This document shows positions 8,723-18,735 of a stretch of DNA of 64,000 nucleotides, piece by piece. The notes under the pieces are model-generated. The model was not told the origin of the DNA. It did not search any database and saw only the letters and a program-made list of their open reading frames with translations. Source of the stretch: CAVZYN01 sp963779515. Its GTDB lineage: Bacteria; Pseudomonadota; Alphaproteobacteria; Rhizobiales; Hyphomicrobiaceae. The position numbers and the translations under genes are program-made. Numbering within the stretch: position 1 is the first letter of the stretch; every line of letters starts with the position of its first letter. The stretch lies in contig CAVZYN010000002.1 in NCBI GenBank assembly GCA_963779515.1, positions 248,001 through 312,000 of the forward strand, written 5' to 3'.

Positions 8723-9664
8723 TCAGTGGGGCCTGCTCGTTGCGGCCAACAACGGCTTATCCTCACGACGCTCTAAGAAGACCCAAATCTTGTTTGTCAT
8801 GGCGTTTGCGTGCCGGCGAATCCGATAGAGTCTGATGTCGAGGGCCACCTCCCATTTCTTGCCGCCGGCCAGCGCCAGGATGCCCGCTTCGAGATCTGGA
8901 GCCACCAGGCTCTTTGGTAGCCAGGCGATCCCGATCCCTTCACGGACTCGGATGCGCAAGGCACCCGCCATCGAGTTCTCGTAAACTACCTGCAGCCTCT
9001 TCTGGACATTGTTGACCTCGAGCAGAGGCGCCAAGTGCTGGCTGATTGGCGCGGTGGCGCCGAACCGCAAGTACGGGATGGCCGCTGGCTGTTTGCGGTC
9101 GATATCAAACATGGGTCGCCCGTCCGCCTCCACCTTCGAGACAGGGATCAGCGAATCCCGGCCGATTCGCACGCTGTCGACATCTCGCGAACCGACAATG
9201 GTGGAGGCCCGACGGCTTGCGTACGCAAGGACGAAGTCAACGGTGCCTGCTTCGAGATCCTGTAAGCAGTTTGGCAGGTCGTCGGCGCGAAGGCGGGAAA
9301 TCATCGGGCCGTATGTGCCTTCGAAGGCTTGCAGCCAAGTTGGATAAAAGTGCCAAGCGATCGAATGCTGGGCGGCAAAGGCCACGACATCGCGATCAGG
9401 GAGCGACTGCGCTTCACGTACGCTCTTGCGCTCATTGTCCAGCCGGGCAAATGCTTGCTGACCGGCCTCGAGCATTTGCAGACCCGCGCCAGTCAGCGTC
9501 ACGGGGTGTCGAGACCGGTCGATGAGGACCGCACCGACCCACGCCTCCATCGCCTTGATGCGGCGGCTCAATGCCGGTTGGCTCAGATTGCTGAGCTGCG
9601 CCGCGCGGGAAAAACTGCCCGTCCGCGCGAGATGCTCAAGATCTCGGATCCAATCGAAGTCCAT
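8723..9664 (-). CDS. LysR-family transcriptional regulator
   Basis: A 313-residue LysR-type regulator. The N-terminal helix-turn-helix (residues about 3-62, with FSRAAQLSNLSQPALSRRIKAME) is followed by a periplasmic-binding-like effector domain to about residue 300. ATG at 9664 starts the canonical MDFDWIRDLEHL N-terminus. The longer frame to 9727 runs through the operator and is rejected. It is divergent from the pyridoxal-phosphate enzyme gene and the peptide-transport operon, so it probably activates them in response to a sulfur amino acid or peptide-derived ligand. The ligand is not deducible. Confidence 0.9.
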   Translation of the reverse strand: MDFDWIRDLEHLARTGSFSRAAQLSNLSQPALSRRIKAMEAWVGAVLIDRSRHPVTLTGAGLQMLEAGQQAFARLDNERKSVREAQSLPDRDVVAFAAQHSIAWHFYPTWLQAFEGTYGPMISRLRADDLPNCLQDLEAGTVDFVLAYASRRASTIVGSRDVDSVRIGRDSLIPVSKVEADGRPMFDIDRKQPAAIPYLRFGATAPISQHLAPLLEVNNVQKRLQVVYENSMAGALRIRVREGIGIAWLPKSLVAPDLEAGILALAGGKKWEVALDIRLYRIRRHANAMTNKIWVFLERREDKPLLAATSRPH

Positions 9665-9692
9665 GGCAATTCTCGATATGCGTCTCGCGCAT

Positions 9693-9714
9693 AATGTTAG
9701 AACAACATAACATT
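9693..9714. promoter_or_regulatory. LysR-type operator palindrome
   Basis: AATGTTA (9693-9699) and TAACATT (9708-9714) form a perfect 7-bp inverted repeat with an 8-base centre. It lies 29 bases upstream of the LysR start and about 60 bases upstream of the divergent enzyme gene. It is an AT-rich dyad of the T-N11-A kind. Binding by the adjacent LysR protein is inferred. Confidence 0.5.
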
Positions 9715-9776
9715 GGCTACAAGCCACTCACTCCTGTCCAATCGTGACGTGCGTCGGCTCGCAGCGAGGCAGACAG

Positions 9777-10820
9777 ATGGCAACGATGTCCAGGCAAACG
9801 GGCTCAGCCGCCCGGATCAATCTCGATCGGTTCCCGCGTGTTCCGCTCTGTCATCGACCGACACCGATCGAGCCGATGCTGCGGCTCAGCGCCGAGCTTG
9901 GCGGTCCCCGCCTGTTCGTAAAGCGGGATGACTGCACGGGCTTGGCCGGTGGCGGCAACAAGACACGCAAACTGGAATTCCTCGTCGGCGAAGCGCTCAG
10001 CCAGAACGCCGACATGCTTGTAACGCAAGGCGCCGTGCAGTCGAACCACGTCCGACAGACTGCCGCTGCGGCTTGCCGGCATAGCCTCAAGTGTCATGCG
10101 CTGCTCGAGCGGCGCGTGCCGAACCGCGCCGCCACCTACGAAGAGACCGCGAACGTATTTCTCGATCGATTATTTGGCGCCACACTCGAATACCGTCCGT
10201 CCGGCCTCGACATGAACGCAGAGGCGGAGGCGGTCGCGAACCGGCTCCGCAGCGAGGGGCATCGACCGTATTTCATTCCGGGCGGTGGTTCGAATCCGAT
10301 CGGCGCACTTGGGTACGTTGATGTCGCGCAGGAGATCCTGCAGCAATGTCGTGACGAGGGCTTGGCATTCCAGTGGCTGGTTCTCGCCACAGGCAGCACC
10401 GGCACGCACGCTGGGCTACTGGCCGGCATCCACGCCCTTGGAGCTGACCTGCCGATCATGGGCATCAGCGTTCGCCAACCGCGCGAGCGACAGATCGGAG
10501 CCGTGCACCGCTTGTCCCAAGCGACGCTGAAGCTGATCGACGCTGAACCGATGCCGGTCGAACGGACGATCGTCGATGATGGCTATGTCGGAGAAGGATA
10601 TGGCATTCCGGCGCCATCGACACTGGAAGCCATATCGCTGGTGGCACGCATGGAAGGCCTACTGCTGGATCCGGTCTACACTGCCAAGGGCATGGCGGGG
10701 CTGATCGGACTGATCCGGCAGGGCTTCTTCAAAGCCTCGGATCGCGTACTATTCCTGCACACTGGCGGCTCGGCCGCACTGTCCGCCTACGAGGACGACA
10801 TCAAACGGTTCGCAAGCTAG
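9777..10820 (+). CDS. D-cysteine desulfhydrase / L-cysteate sulfo-lyase-like PLP enzyme
   Basis: A 347-residue pyridoxal-phosphate enzyme of the ACC deaminase/D-cysteine desulfhydrase group (fold type II). The cofactor lysine lies in GGGNKTRKLEFL (Lys62). The conserved VTQGAVQSNHVRQTAAAA, TGSTGTHAGL and GEGYGIP segments are present. It closely resembles both DcyD (D-cysteine to pyruvate, sulfide, ammonia) and CuyA (L-cysteate to pyruvate, sulfite, ammonia), and sequence reading cannot separate them. ATG 9777 has a GAGG site 7 bases upstream; ATG 9786 is an alternative. Probably co-transcribed with the following peptide importer. Confidence 0.85.
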   Translation: MATMSRQTGSAARINLDRFPRVPLCHRPTPIEPMLRLSAELGGPRLFVKRDDCTGLAGGGNKTRKLEFLVGEALSQNADMLVTQGAVQSNHVRQTAAAACRHSLKCHALLERRVPNRAATYEETANVFLDRLFGATLEYRPSGLDMNAEAEAVANRLRSEGHRPYFIPGGGSNPIGALGYVDVAQEILQQCRDEGLAFQWLVLATGSTGTHAGLLAGIHALGADLPIMGISVRQPRERQIGAVHRLSQATLKLIDAEPMPVERTIVDDGYVGEGYGIPAPSTLEAISLVARMEGLLLDPVYTAKGMAGLIGLIRQGFFKASDRVLFLHTGGSAALSAYEDDIKRFAS

Positions 10821-10884
10821 GCCTGCACGGACCAGCCAAAATCATCAGGCCCAGTCATCAATCAGTCTGCAAAGGGAAACCTCC

Positions 10885-12498
10885 ATGCGCACAGCACACC
10901 CAGGACAATTCATACGGACGGCAGTGAAATCAGCTGCAGTTGCTGCCATTTTGGCGGCGGCGTCTGGCGGCGTGGCGCTTGCGCAGAAGCCCGGCGGGAC
11001 GCTGGTGCAGATTACCCAGCCAGAGCCACCCAATCTTGCACCCTACATTTCAACCGCCGGGCCGATCGGTCAGGTGACGGCCAAGGTGTTCGACGGCCTC
11101 CTGGAGTACGACTTCAATCTCAAGCCGCAGCCGGGGCTTGCAGAGAGCTTCTCAGTCTCGCCGGATGGCAAGACGGTAACATTCAAACTGCGGCGCGGCG
11201 TGAAATTCCACGATGGCAAGCCGTTCACCTCCGCCGATGTCCAGTTCAGCATCATGGAGGCCCTGAAGAAGAACCATCCGCGCGGTATCGCAACCTTCAA
11301 GGAGGTGACTGCGGTCGAGACGCCCGATGAGACGACGGCAATCTTCAAGCTCGCCAATCCTTCGCCCTACATGATGATGGCCTTGTCGGGATATGAAAGC
11401 CCAATGGTGCCGAAGCACGTCTACGGCGCTGGCGACATCAAGACTCATCCGAATGCAAACAATCCCATCGGCACGGGACCGTTCAAGTTCGTGGAGTGGC
11501 GGCGCGGCGAGTTCGTGCGGCTGGACAAGAATCCGGACTACTGGCGGGCAGGACGTCCGTTCCTTGATCGCATCGTGGTTCGATTCATCGCTGATGCCTC
11601 GACGCGCACGGCGGCGATCGAAAAGGGCGAGGCCCATATCGCGGGCTTCGGCGCGGTGCCCTACAACGCGGTCAATAAGCTCGCCGCACTGCCCTCTCTT
11701 GAGGTCTCGACAAAGGGCTATGAGATGATGTCGCCCGTCGTCGAGATGATCGTCAACACGAAGAAGCCGCCATTCGACAACGTCAAGGTCCGGCAAGCGA
11801 TCAACTATGCACTCGACCGCAAGTTCGTCATTGATAACGTCTGGTTCGGCTTTGGCAAAACTGCGACGGGTCCGATCAGCTCCAACTTCGAACCGTCAGG
11901 GCTTTATGGGGCGGGTGTCGACTACACCGTCGGCGACCGTGTGGAACGCGCCAACAAGCTGCTCGACGAAGCTGGTTTTCCCAAGAAGGCCGACGGCATT
12001 CGGTTCGAGATGGTCCACGACATGACCCCCTATGGCGAAGAGTGGCAGCGCTTCGGCGAGGCGACGCAACAGGCCCTCGCAAAGATCGGCATCAAGGCGA
12101 CACTGCGCTACGAGGACGTACCGAAGTGGCTGAAGCGCGTTTACACGGACTACGACTTCGATGTGACATCCAACTTCCTCTACAATCTTGCTGATCCTGT
12201 TCTCGGCGTGCATCGCAGTTTCCATTCGGACCGCATCAGGAAGGGGACCGTGTTCGTGAACGGCGCGCAGTGGTCGAGCCCCGAAACAGATGCGCTGATG
12301 GACAAGGCGACCGTCGAGCCCGACAATGCGAAGCGCAGTCTCATGTACCGCGAGCTTGTGAAGAAGGTGACCGAAGCGAGCCCCGTCATCTATGTGCACG
12401 AGCTCACGTTCCCGACCATCATCAACAAGCAGTTCAAAGACCTCATCGATACTCCGCTGGGCATCTACGGCAACTACGCCAACGCCCATCGGCAATAA
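10885..12498 (+). CDS. Dpp/Opp-type ABC transporter substrate-binding protein
   Basis: A 537-residue periplasmic protein of the SBP_bac_5 (family 5) type, which binds peptides, nickel or opine-like ligands. It has a signal peptide (about residues 1-31, cut after ALAQK). The family signature PGLAESFSVSPDGKTVTFKL and RRGVKFHDGKPFTSADV is present. AGGGAAAC precedes the ATG. It is the first gene of a five-component importer operon that follows the PLP enzyme by 64 bases. This suggests the imported ligand feeds that enzyme, for example a cysteine- or cysteate-containing compound; this is inference. Confidence 0.92.
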   Translation: MRTAHPGQFIRTAVKSAAVAAILAAASGGVALAQKPGGTLVQITQPEPPNLAPYISTAGPIGQVTAKVFDGLLEYDFNLKPQPGLAESFSVSPDGKTVTFKLRRGVKFHDGKPFTSADVQFSIMEALKKNHPRGIATFKEVTAVETPDETTAIFKLANPSPYMMMALSGYESPMVPKHVYGAGDIKTHPNANNPIGTGPFKFVEWRRGEFVRLDKNPDYWRAGRPFLDRIVVRFIADASTRTAAIEKGEAHIAGFGAVPYNAVNKLAALPSLEVSTKGYEMMSPVVEMIVNTKKPPFDNVKVRQAINYALDRKFVIDNVWFGFGKTATGPISSNFEPSGLYGAGVDYTVGDRVERANKLLDEAGFPKKADGIRFEMVHDMTPYGEEWQRFGEATQQALAKIGIKATLRYEDVPKWLKRVYTDYDFDVTSNFLYNLADPVLGVHRSFHSDRIRKGTVFVNGAQWSSPETDALMDKATVEPDNAKRSLMYRELVKKVTEASPVIYVHELTFPTIINKQFKDLIDTPLGIYGNYANAHRQ

Positions 12499-12511
12499 CC
12501 CATCGCGATTG

Positions 12512-12545
12512 GGAGCCGGCGAACGTGCCGCCGGCTCCTTTCGTT
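12512..12545 (+). terminator. Hairpin after the peptide-binding protein gene
   Basis: GGAGCCGGC (12512-12520) pairs with GCCGGCTCC (12530-12538) across a 9-base loop and is followed by TTTCGTTT. It sits between the binding-protein and permease genes, so it probably attenuates transcription and keeps the binding protein in excess. Confidence 0.65.
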
Positions 12546-12593
12546 TCGATGGGCTATGGCGCATGATCGCATTGCTGCAGGGGGCATCAGGCG

Positions 12594-13577
12594 ATGGCAG
12601 GGACGGGTCTCGGCAAGTATGTGATCAGGCGGCTCCTGCAGACGATCCCCGTCGTCCTCGGCGTTGTGATCCTGAACTTTCTTCTCCTTCAGCTGGCGCC
12701 CGGCGATCTCGCGACCGTTCTTGCCGGTGAAGCAGGCGGGGCACCGAAGGAGTACATCGACCAGCTGCGTCAGCGTTTCGGGCAGGACCAGCCAGTATAT
12801 GTCCAGCTTTTCAATTACCTTAGAAATCTCGCAGTTCTGGATCTCGGCTACTCGTTCCGCCAGAGCGCGCCCGTCCTCGATCTGTTGCTCAAGCGGCTCG
12901 GCCCGACACTGCTGCTGATGGGCGCAACACTCGCCGTCTCGCTTCTGATCGGTGTGGGGATGGGCGTGCTCGCTGCTCTGTGGGTGCGGACCTGGAAAGA
13001 CCACGTGATCTCGGTTGCCGCGATCATCTTCTATGCGACGCCGCTGTTCTGGATTGGGCTGATGCTCATCCTGGTGTTCTCCATCAAGCTCGATTGGCTG
13101 CCGACATCCGGGATGGAGGACGTCGTTGCCTTTCACGAGGGCTTTGCCCGCGTTGTCGATATCAGCCGCCACCTCGTGCTGCCGACGATCACACTGTCGA
13201 TGTTCTACCTCGCGCTTTATGCAAGGCTGATGCGGGCGACCATGCTCGAGCAGCGCGGTCTCGACTACGTCACGACCGCAAGGGCCAAGGGGTTGACCGA
13301 ACGTCAGATTGTTACCCGCCATGTCTTCCGGAATGCGCTCTTGCCGGTCGTGACAATGGCGGGGATCCAGTTTGGCAGTCTGCTTGGAGGCTCGGTGGTC
13401 GTGGAAAGTGTGTTCGCATGGCCGGGGCTGGGGCAGTTGGCCTACCAGTCCCTTTTCGCCCGGGACTTCAACTTGCTTCTCGGCATCTTTTTTCTGTCGG
13501 CCTGCCTCGTGGTCATCGTCAATCTGGTGGTTGACGTGATCTACGTTCTCCTCGATCCCAGAATCCGCATCGGGTAA
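12594..13577 (+). CDS. DppB-type ABC transporter permease
   Basis: A 327-residue integral membrane permease of the oligopeptide/dipeptide family (BPD_transp_1). It has the standard N-terminal YVIRRLLQTIPVV helix, a large first periplasmic loop, about six helices in all, and the EAA coupling loop at TTARAKGLTERQIVTRHV. Length matches DppB/OppB. Start at 12594 follows the hairpin, and the gene ends 8 bases before the next permease. Confidence 0.92.
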   Translation: MAGTGLGKYVIRRLLQTIPVVLGVVILNFLLLQLAPGDLATVLAGEAGGAPKEYIDQLRQRFGQDQPVYVQLFNYLRNLAVLDLGYSFRQSAPVLDLLLKRLGPTLLLMGATLAVSLLIGVGMGVLAALWVRTWKDHVISVAAIIFYATPLFWIGLMLILVFSIKLDWLPTSGMEDVVAFHEGFARVVDISRHLVLPTITLSMFYLALYARLMRATMLEQRGLDYVTTARAKGLTERQIVTRHVFRNALLPVVTMAGIQFGSLLGGSVVVESVFAWPGLGQLAYQSLFARDFNLLLGIFFLSACLVVIVNLVVDVIYVLLDPRIRIG

Positions 13578-13585
13578 GGCTGGAA

Positions 13586-14413
13586 ATGAAATCCTTCTGG
13601 AAGCGATTTCTCAGCAACCCTCGGGTCATCATCGGTCTCGGCTGGCTTGCTGTCGTGGTGATCGTTGCGATCTTCGCAAACGTGCTGTCCCCCCGTGATC
13701 CCTTTGCGCTCGTTGCCGCACCGTTCATTCGTCCGAGCGGTGCGTTCCTGTTGGGGACAGACAGTCTCGGGCGCGATGTGTTGGCGGGGCTCATGCACGG
13801 TGCCCGCACCACGTTGCTGATTGCAGTGTTCGCGACTCTGGCCGCAGTCGCCTTCGGCACGCTGATCGGCGCGGTCGCTGGATACTATGGCGGGCTCATC
13901 GATGACGTTCTGATGCGCACGACGGAGTTCTTCCAAACGATCCCATCGTTCCTGTTCGCGATAGTATTGATCGCAATTTTGTCGCCCTCCGCGATCAACC
14001 TCGTGATTGCGATTTCGGTCGTCAGTTGGCCGCCCATCACGCGGGTCGTCCGCGCCGAAGTCCTTTCGGTCAAATCGCGCGAGTTCGTTCAGGCAGCCGT
14101 CGTTGCCGGCCAGCGTGATAGCGCTATACTGTTGACCCAGGTCCTGCCCAATACACTCTCACCGCTGATCGTCACCGGCTCGTTACTGGTCGCGACTGCC
14201 ATTCTCGTCGAAAGTGCCCTGTCGTTTCTTGGCCTCGGCGCGCCGAACCAGATGAGCTGGGGCTTCATGATTGGAGCCGGCCGCTCGTTCCTGCGCGATG
14301 CCTGGTGGCTTGTGACGGTGCCGGGTGTTGCAATCCTGCTGACCGTTCTATCGATCAATCTTGTCGGTGAAGGCCTCAACGACGCCCTCAATCCAAGGCT
14401 CGCCGACCTATGA
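13586..14413 (+). CDS. DppC-type ABC transporter permease
   Basis: A 275-residue partner permease of the peptide importer. It contains the family FLLGTDSLGRDVLAGLMHGA segment after the first helix, six predicted helices and the coupling loop (REFVQAAVVAGQRDSAILLT). The stop TGA overlaps the ATG of the following ATPase gene, indicating translational coupling. Confidence 0.92.
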   Translation: MKSFWKRFLSNPRVIIGLGWLAVVVIVAIFANVLSPRDPFALVAAPFIRPSGAFLLGTDSLGRDVLAGLMHGARTTLLIAVFATLAAVAFGTLIGAVAGYYGGLIDDVLMRTTEFFQTIPSFLFAIVLIAILSPSAINLVIAISVVSWPPITRVVRAEVLSVKSREFVQAAVVAGQRDSAILLTQVLPNTLSPLIVTGSLLVATAILVESALSFLGLGAPNQMSWGFMIGAGRSFLRDAWWLVTVPGVAILLTVLSINLVGEGLNDALNPRLADL

Positions 14414-16028
14414 GTGAAAGCGTTCTCAGCATCGATGGCCTGACTGTCGCCCTGCCGAGCGTGGTCAGATCGGAAAAGCGCGGTCTCAAACGTATCGCTT
14501 GAGATCGGCAGAAAAGAAATCGTCTGCGTCGTCGGTGAATCCGGCTCCGGCAAGTCGATCATGGGCAAGGCGATCCTGGGGCTGCTGCCGAAACCGCACG
14601 TACGCGCCACTGCCGGACGCATCTTGTTCGACGGACATGATCTTCTTGGCCTGCCGGAAGACGCGATGCGCAAGCTGCGTGGCAAGCGCATCGCGATGAT
14701 CTTTCAGGAGCCGATGACCGCGCTCAATCCACTGATGAAAGTTGGCCGCCAGATCGACGAGGTCCTCGAGGTTCACACAGATCTGAAGCCGGCGGCGCGA
14801 AAGCAGCGGGTCCTCCAGCTTGTCCAGGACGTCCATTTACCCGAACCGGCGCGCATCATCGATAGCTATCCGCACCAGCTCTCGGGCGGTCAACGTCAGC
14901 GCATCGTCATCGCGATGGCGCTTGCCCTTGAACCCGCACTCATCATCGCGGATGAGCCGACGACCGCGCTCGATGTGACGACCCAGGCGCAAATTCTCTA
15001 CCTGATGAAGGAACTGCAGCGGGCGCACAGTACCTCGCTGCTTTTTATTACGCACGATTTCGGCGTCGTTGCCGAGATTGCCGACCGAGTGGCTGTGATG
15101 CGCCATGGCGAGATCATTGAGGAAGGGAGTGCCGACCAGGTTCTGCGCGAGCCGCAAGCCGACTATACGAAGGCTCTTATCGCGGCGGTGCCGGGGCTAA
15201 AACCGAGGCTCAAAGACGCCGCGGTGGCCCGGCCACTTCTGGTCGTTCGAGATCTGGAGAAGACCTATGTCAGCACTGGCGGCTTCGGCAGGCCCGCGCG
15301 TCGGGTCAGGGCCGTGAACAAGGTGAGTCTCGAACTCGGCCGGCAGAGTTCGCTGGCTCTTGTCGGCGAGTCAGGTTCGGGCAAGTCGACGCTGGCACGC
15401 TGTATCATCGGGCTCGAAATTCCCGAAAGCGGGGAGATCCTGCTCGATGGCGAGCGCATCTCAGGGCTGACCCGAAACCAGCTTCGCCCGTATCGGCGTC
15501 ACATGCAGATGGTGTTTCAGGATCCTTTCGCATCCCTCAATCCACGCCAGCGCGTTGGCGATATCATTTCGATCGGGCCCATGATTCAGGGGGTCAGTCG
15601 CGCAACAGGCGCTTGCCGAGGCACGCGAATTGCTGTCGCTCGTTGGCCTGAAGCCCGAAGCTGCCGATCGTTACCCGCACGAGTTTTCCGGCGGTCAACG
15701 CCAGCGTATCGGCATCGCGCGCGCACTTGCCGTAAAACCCAAACTCATCGTGGCTGACGAGCCGGTGTCTGCCCTGGACGTCTCGGTGCAGAAGCAGGTG
15801 CTCGAACTGCTGAACGATCTCAGGCTAAGATTCGGTCTCTCGATGCTGTTCATTACCCACGACCTGCGGGTCGCGGCGACGGTGTGCGAGGACATCGCGA
15901 TCATGCAGCGGGGCGAGATCGTGGAGCATGGCCCGACCGCGCGGATTTTCGCCAACCCGGAGCATCCCTACACCAGGAGCCTGCTAGAGGCCGTGCCGGG
16001 CAAGGAATGGATTAGCTCGCTGGGATAG
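14410..16028 (+). pseudogene. Fused DppD-DppF-type double ATPase, two apparent frameshifts
   Basis: Would encode about 538 residues with two ATP-binding domains in one chain. Domain 1 has Walker A GESGSGKS near residue 40, LSGGQRQR and ADEPTTALD; domain 2 has GESGSGKST, then FSGGQRQR and ADEPVSALD. The start at 14410 overlaps the permease stop. The frame is broken twice. An extra base near 14462 (deleting T gives LPSGSDRKSAVSNVSLE) and an extra G in the GGGGG run at 15589-15593 (deleting one gives MIQGSVAQQALAEARELLSL) would restore a complete protein. Everything else, including both catalytic sites, is intact. Sequencing error and recent inactivation are both possible. Confidence 0.8.
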
Positions 16029-16318
16029 CTGCACCTGATGCGAAAGCGGTTCTTCTGCGGCTTGAAAAATGCCGTGTCATCGCAATACGTTACCGGTGCG
16101 ATCATCAGGCCAAACTGACGACAGGACCAGCAATCTATCGGAGTAATTTCTGGTCTGGGCCGGGCTCCAGCGCGGCCAATGTCATGAACTTGAAAGCTTG
16201 GATGTGATTTGTCGGGGTGCCGGACGTTACGCCTGCACCGGCAAAGCAGCCACTGACCCGGCCAGCAAACAGCCATAGCAAAAGGCAGTTTAGGCCAATC
16301 GTGGCAGGTCAGGAGCCC

Positions 16319-17524
16319 ATGCTGTTCGATTTCGTCAAAGAGAGCCATCCGTTCCATCCGGCCGTCACCGCATTTCGTGCGCAGGCTGAGGCGCGCATAC
16401 CCATGCTCGATCGGCTGCAGCAGCCAGATCGAAGCACACCGACGATCCACGCCGAAATCAAGGCGATCCGTGCCCAGGATGGCGGATGGCATCTCGACCG
16501 GTTCTATTGGTCGTATCAAGCGACAGATCCGGCCGCGCGATTCGGCGTGCGCGCCGCAACTTTGACTTTCGCCGCCAAGGATCCAGAAGCAGTCTGGCAG
16601 ATCTTTCCAGCCGACACCTATCTCGCTCATATTGCCGGTTATGCTGCGACGTCGACGCATGACGCCCGTACCCGGCTGCTGCGATACGTGCCGCTGCGTC
16701 GCGCGACCTTCGACGTCAGACACCCCGAGCACGGGCGGGTCATTGGTAAGTTCAAGCGCCGGTCGCGTTTTCGCGACGCTTACCGAATGCTCGAGCTGGT
16801 GGCCGCCGCAGCGCGACACGCGAAAGCATCCTTCAGGGTGGCGGCGCCGCGCGGGATCGTCGAAGCTCAGCACCTTTACTTTCAGGAGGCGCTTGCCGGA
16901 GAGAACGTCGCAGAGCTGATCGATGCGAACAGCGCGCCGCGACTAATGAGCCGCATTGGCGAACTGCATCACGCTTTGCACCGGCTGGACGGGTCAGATC
17001 TAACGCCGATATCAAATGCGGTTTGGCTGAGGCGCGCGAGCGACGACTTCGCGCAGATAGGCCTCTACTTTCCTGAGGCGCGGGAGCGGCTTGCGCATCT
17101 GCCGGCACTGCTCACCCGTCTTGTGCCAAGCGATACCGGTTTTGTGCTCTGCCACGGCGATTTCGTCTGCTCGCAGCTTCTTCTGGCCGGTGACCGATGG
17201 TCGATCACCGATTTCGATTTGGCCTGCTCGGCCGATCCGTGCCGCGACGTGGCGATGCTCGTCGCGTCGTTGCCTTACGACGTGCCGTTCGCGGCCGAAG
17301 ACCCCACTGGCCAGCGCACCGATGTGCTTGCGGCGGCCTATCTGGAGGGCTACAGCGCAGTCGCACGCCAAAGCGTCGATGCTCAGCGATTGCTGTGGCA
17401 TCGGATTGTGGCCGAGATCTACTATCTTGCGCTGATGCTGAAAAAGGATCGCTTCGACCAGTCCTGGTTCGAGACGCGCGTGACAAGGGCGATCGGCCTT
17501 GGCGACCGGCTGGCACACGCATGA
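16319..17524 (+). CDS. APH-fold phosphotransferase 1 of the glycan locus
   Basis: A 401-residue kinase of the aminoglycoside-phosphotransferase/choline-kinase fold. The Brenner motif is HGDFVCSQ (about residues 278-285), with Gln where the family usually has the metal-binding Asn. The second metal motif is ITDFDLACSADPCRD (from about 297). An unusual N-terminal half carries an LRYVPLRRATFD...GKFKRRSRF block shared with the last gene of the locus (32167-33462), so the two are paralogs. ATG 16319 aligns with the paralog; GTG 16217 is a longer alternative. It is probably a small-molecule or sugar kinase of the locus, not a resistance enzyme. Confidence 0.78.
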   Translation: MLFDFVKESHPFHPAVTAFRAQAEARIPMLDRLQQPDRSTPTIHAEIKAIRAQDGGWHLDRFYWSYQATDPAARFGVRAATLTFAAKDPEAVWQIFPADTYLAHIAGYAATSTHDARTRLLRYVPLRRATFDVRHPEHGRVIGKFKRRSRFRDAYRMLELVAAAARHAKASFRVAAPRGIVEAQHLYFQEALAGENVAELIDANSAPRLMSRIGELHHALHRLDGSDLTPISNAVWLRRASDDFAQIGLYFPEARERLAHLPALLTRLVPSDTGFVLCHGDFVCSQLLLAGDRWSITDFDLACSADPCRDVAMLVASLPYDVPFAAEDPTGQRTDVLAAAYLEGYSAVARQSVDAQRLLWHRIVAEIYYLALMLKKDRFDQSWFETRVTRAIGLGDRLAHA

Positions 17525-18735
17525 ACGCGTCAAAATCGATCATGCGATTGTCGCAATGCCGCTCCGGCCGGGAGCGGCCGCGCATCGCCCATGTGATCAA
17601 CAGCATCGGCCTCGGCGGCGTGCCGGAAGCCGCATTTCAATTGCTTCGCGCGTTGCCGCGGGATCGCTACGATTGCTTTCTCCGTGTGATGAAGCCCCTG
17701 GATGCAAACGACGCGAACCGCAGCGCGCGCTTGGCGCGGTTTCGCAATCTCGACATCTCAGTCTCGTTCGCCGAACCGACGGAGAATCGCCACGGCCGTA
17801 TGGCGGCGACGGCCCACTGGCTCGAATCCGAGCGAATTGATTTGCTGCACTGTCATTCGTACAAGCCGAACGTCTCAGCACGGCTCGCCGGTACGCTCCT
17901 GCGGCCGAATGGGCTGCGCATCGTCGCGCACTATCACAATCAGTACGACGCCAATTGGCAGCGCGATGGCACCTTGGATCTAGACAGGCTATTGGCACAG
18001 CAGACTGATTCCATGATTGCGGTATCCGGTTCGGTGCGCGCTCATATTGTTGAGCGGCTCAGGATAGCGCCGGAGCGCGTCGCCCTCATACCGAACGGTG
18101 TCGATCTCGCTCGATTTGTGTCGCGGCAATCGAAGTGGGAGGCGCGGCAAGCCCTCGGATTGCCGGTGGACCGGCCGATCATCGGGCTTTCCGGCCGGAT
18201 CAGCGAGCAAAAGGGCCAGGAGGACCTGGTGCGCGCAGCCCCAGCTGTTCTGGCGGCGATTCCGGATGCGCTGATCGTGCTCGCAGGCGCTCCCGACGAA
18301 CCCGAGGGCCTGCACGCACTCGAAGCGCTGATCCGCGATCTCGGCGTTGGGCATGCCGTCGTGTTGCGCGGCTTCGTGCAGGACATGGCAAGCTTTTATC
18401 GCGCCATCGATCTGCTCGCCGCCCCCTCGCGATGGGAGGGATTTGGACTGATGCTGGTCGAGGCCATGGCTTCAGGTGCCCCGATCGTCGCGACGCGCGT
18501 TGGCGCGATTCCCGAGGTTGTATGCGAAGGCGAGACGGCGCTGCTCGTGCCACCCGCCGATCATGCCCGCCTAGCTGAAGCAATTGTCAGGCTCTTGAGA
18601 GATTCCAAGGCCCTTGAGCGCATGGGCGCCAAGGGGTGCGCACGTGCCGAACACTTCTCATGGGCTCGCGCGGGCACTGCGCTCGACGGCGTCTATCATC
18701 GCATTCTGTGTCAGCGCGCCGGAGTTGTTCGATGA
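17521..18735 (+). CDS. GT4-family glycosyltransferase
   Basis: A 404-residue retaining glycosyltransferase of the GT-B fold. The N-terminal acceptor domain begins with HVINSIGLGGVPEAAF, a glycine-rich turn typical of GT4. The donor-binding domain has GLSGRISEQKGQEDLV and the E-x7-E motif WEGFGLMLVEAMASG. The ATGA overlap with the upstream kinase and the 4-base overlap with the downstream kinase show a translationally coupled operon. It likely adds a sugar from an NDP-sugar to a lipid- or saccharide-linked acceptor at the inner face of the membrane. Donor and acceptor are unknown. Confidence 0.88.
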   Translation: MNASKSIMRLSQCRSGRERPRIAHVINSIGLGGVPEAAFQLLRALPRDRYDCFLRVMKPLDANDANRSARLARFRNLDISVSFAEPTENRHGRMAATAHWLESERIDLLHCHSYKPNVSARLAGTLLRPNGLRIVAHYHNQYDANWQRDGTLDLDRLLAQQTDSMIAVSGSVRAHIVERLRIAPERVALIPNGVDLARFVSRQSKWEARQALGLPVDRPIIGLSGRISEQKGQEDLVRAAPAVLAAIPDALIVLAGAPDEPEGLHALEALIRDLGVGHAVVLRGFVQDMASFYRAIDLLAAPSRWEGFGLMLVEAMASGAPIVATRVGAIPEVVCEGETALLVPPADHARLAEAIVRLLRDSKALERMGAKGCARAEHFSWARAGTALDGVYHRILCQRAGVVR

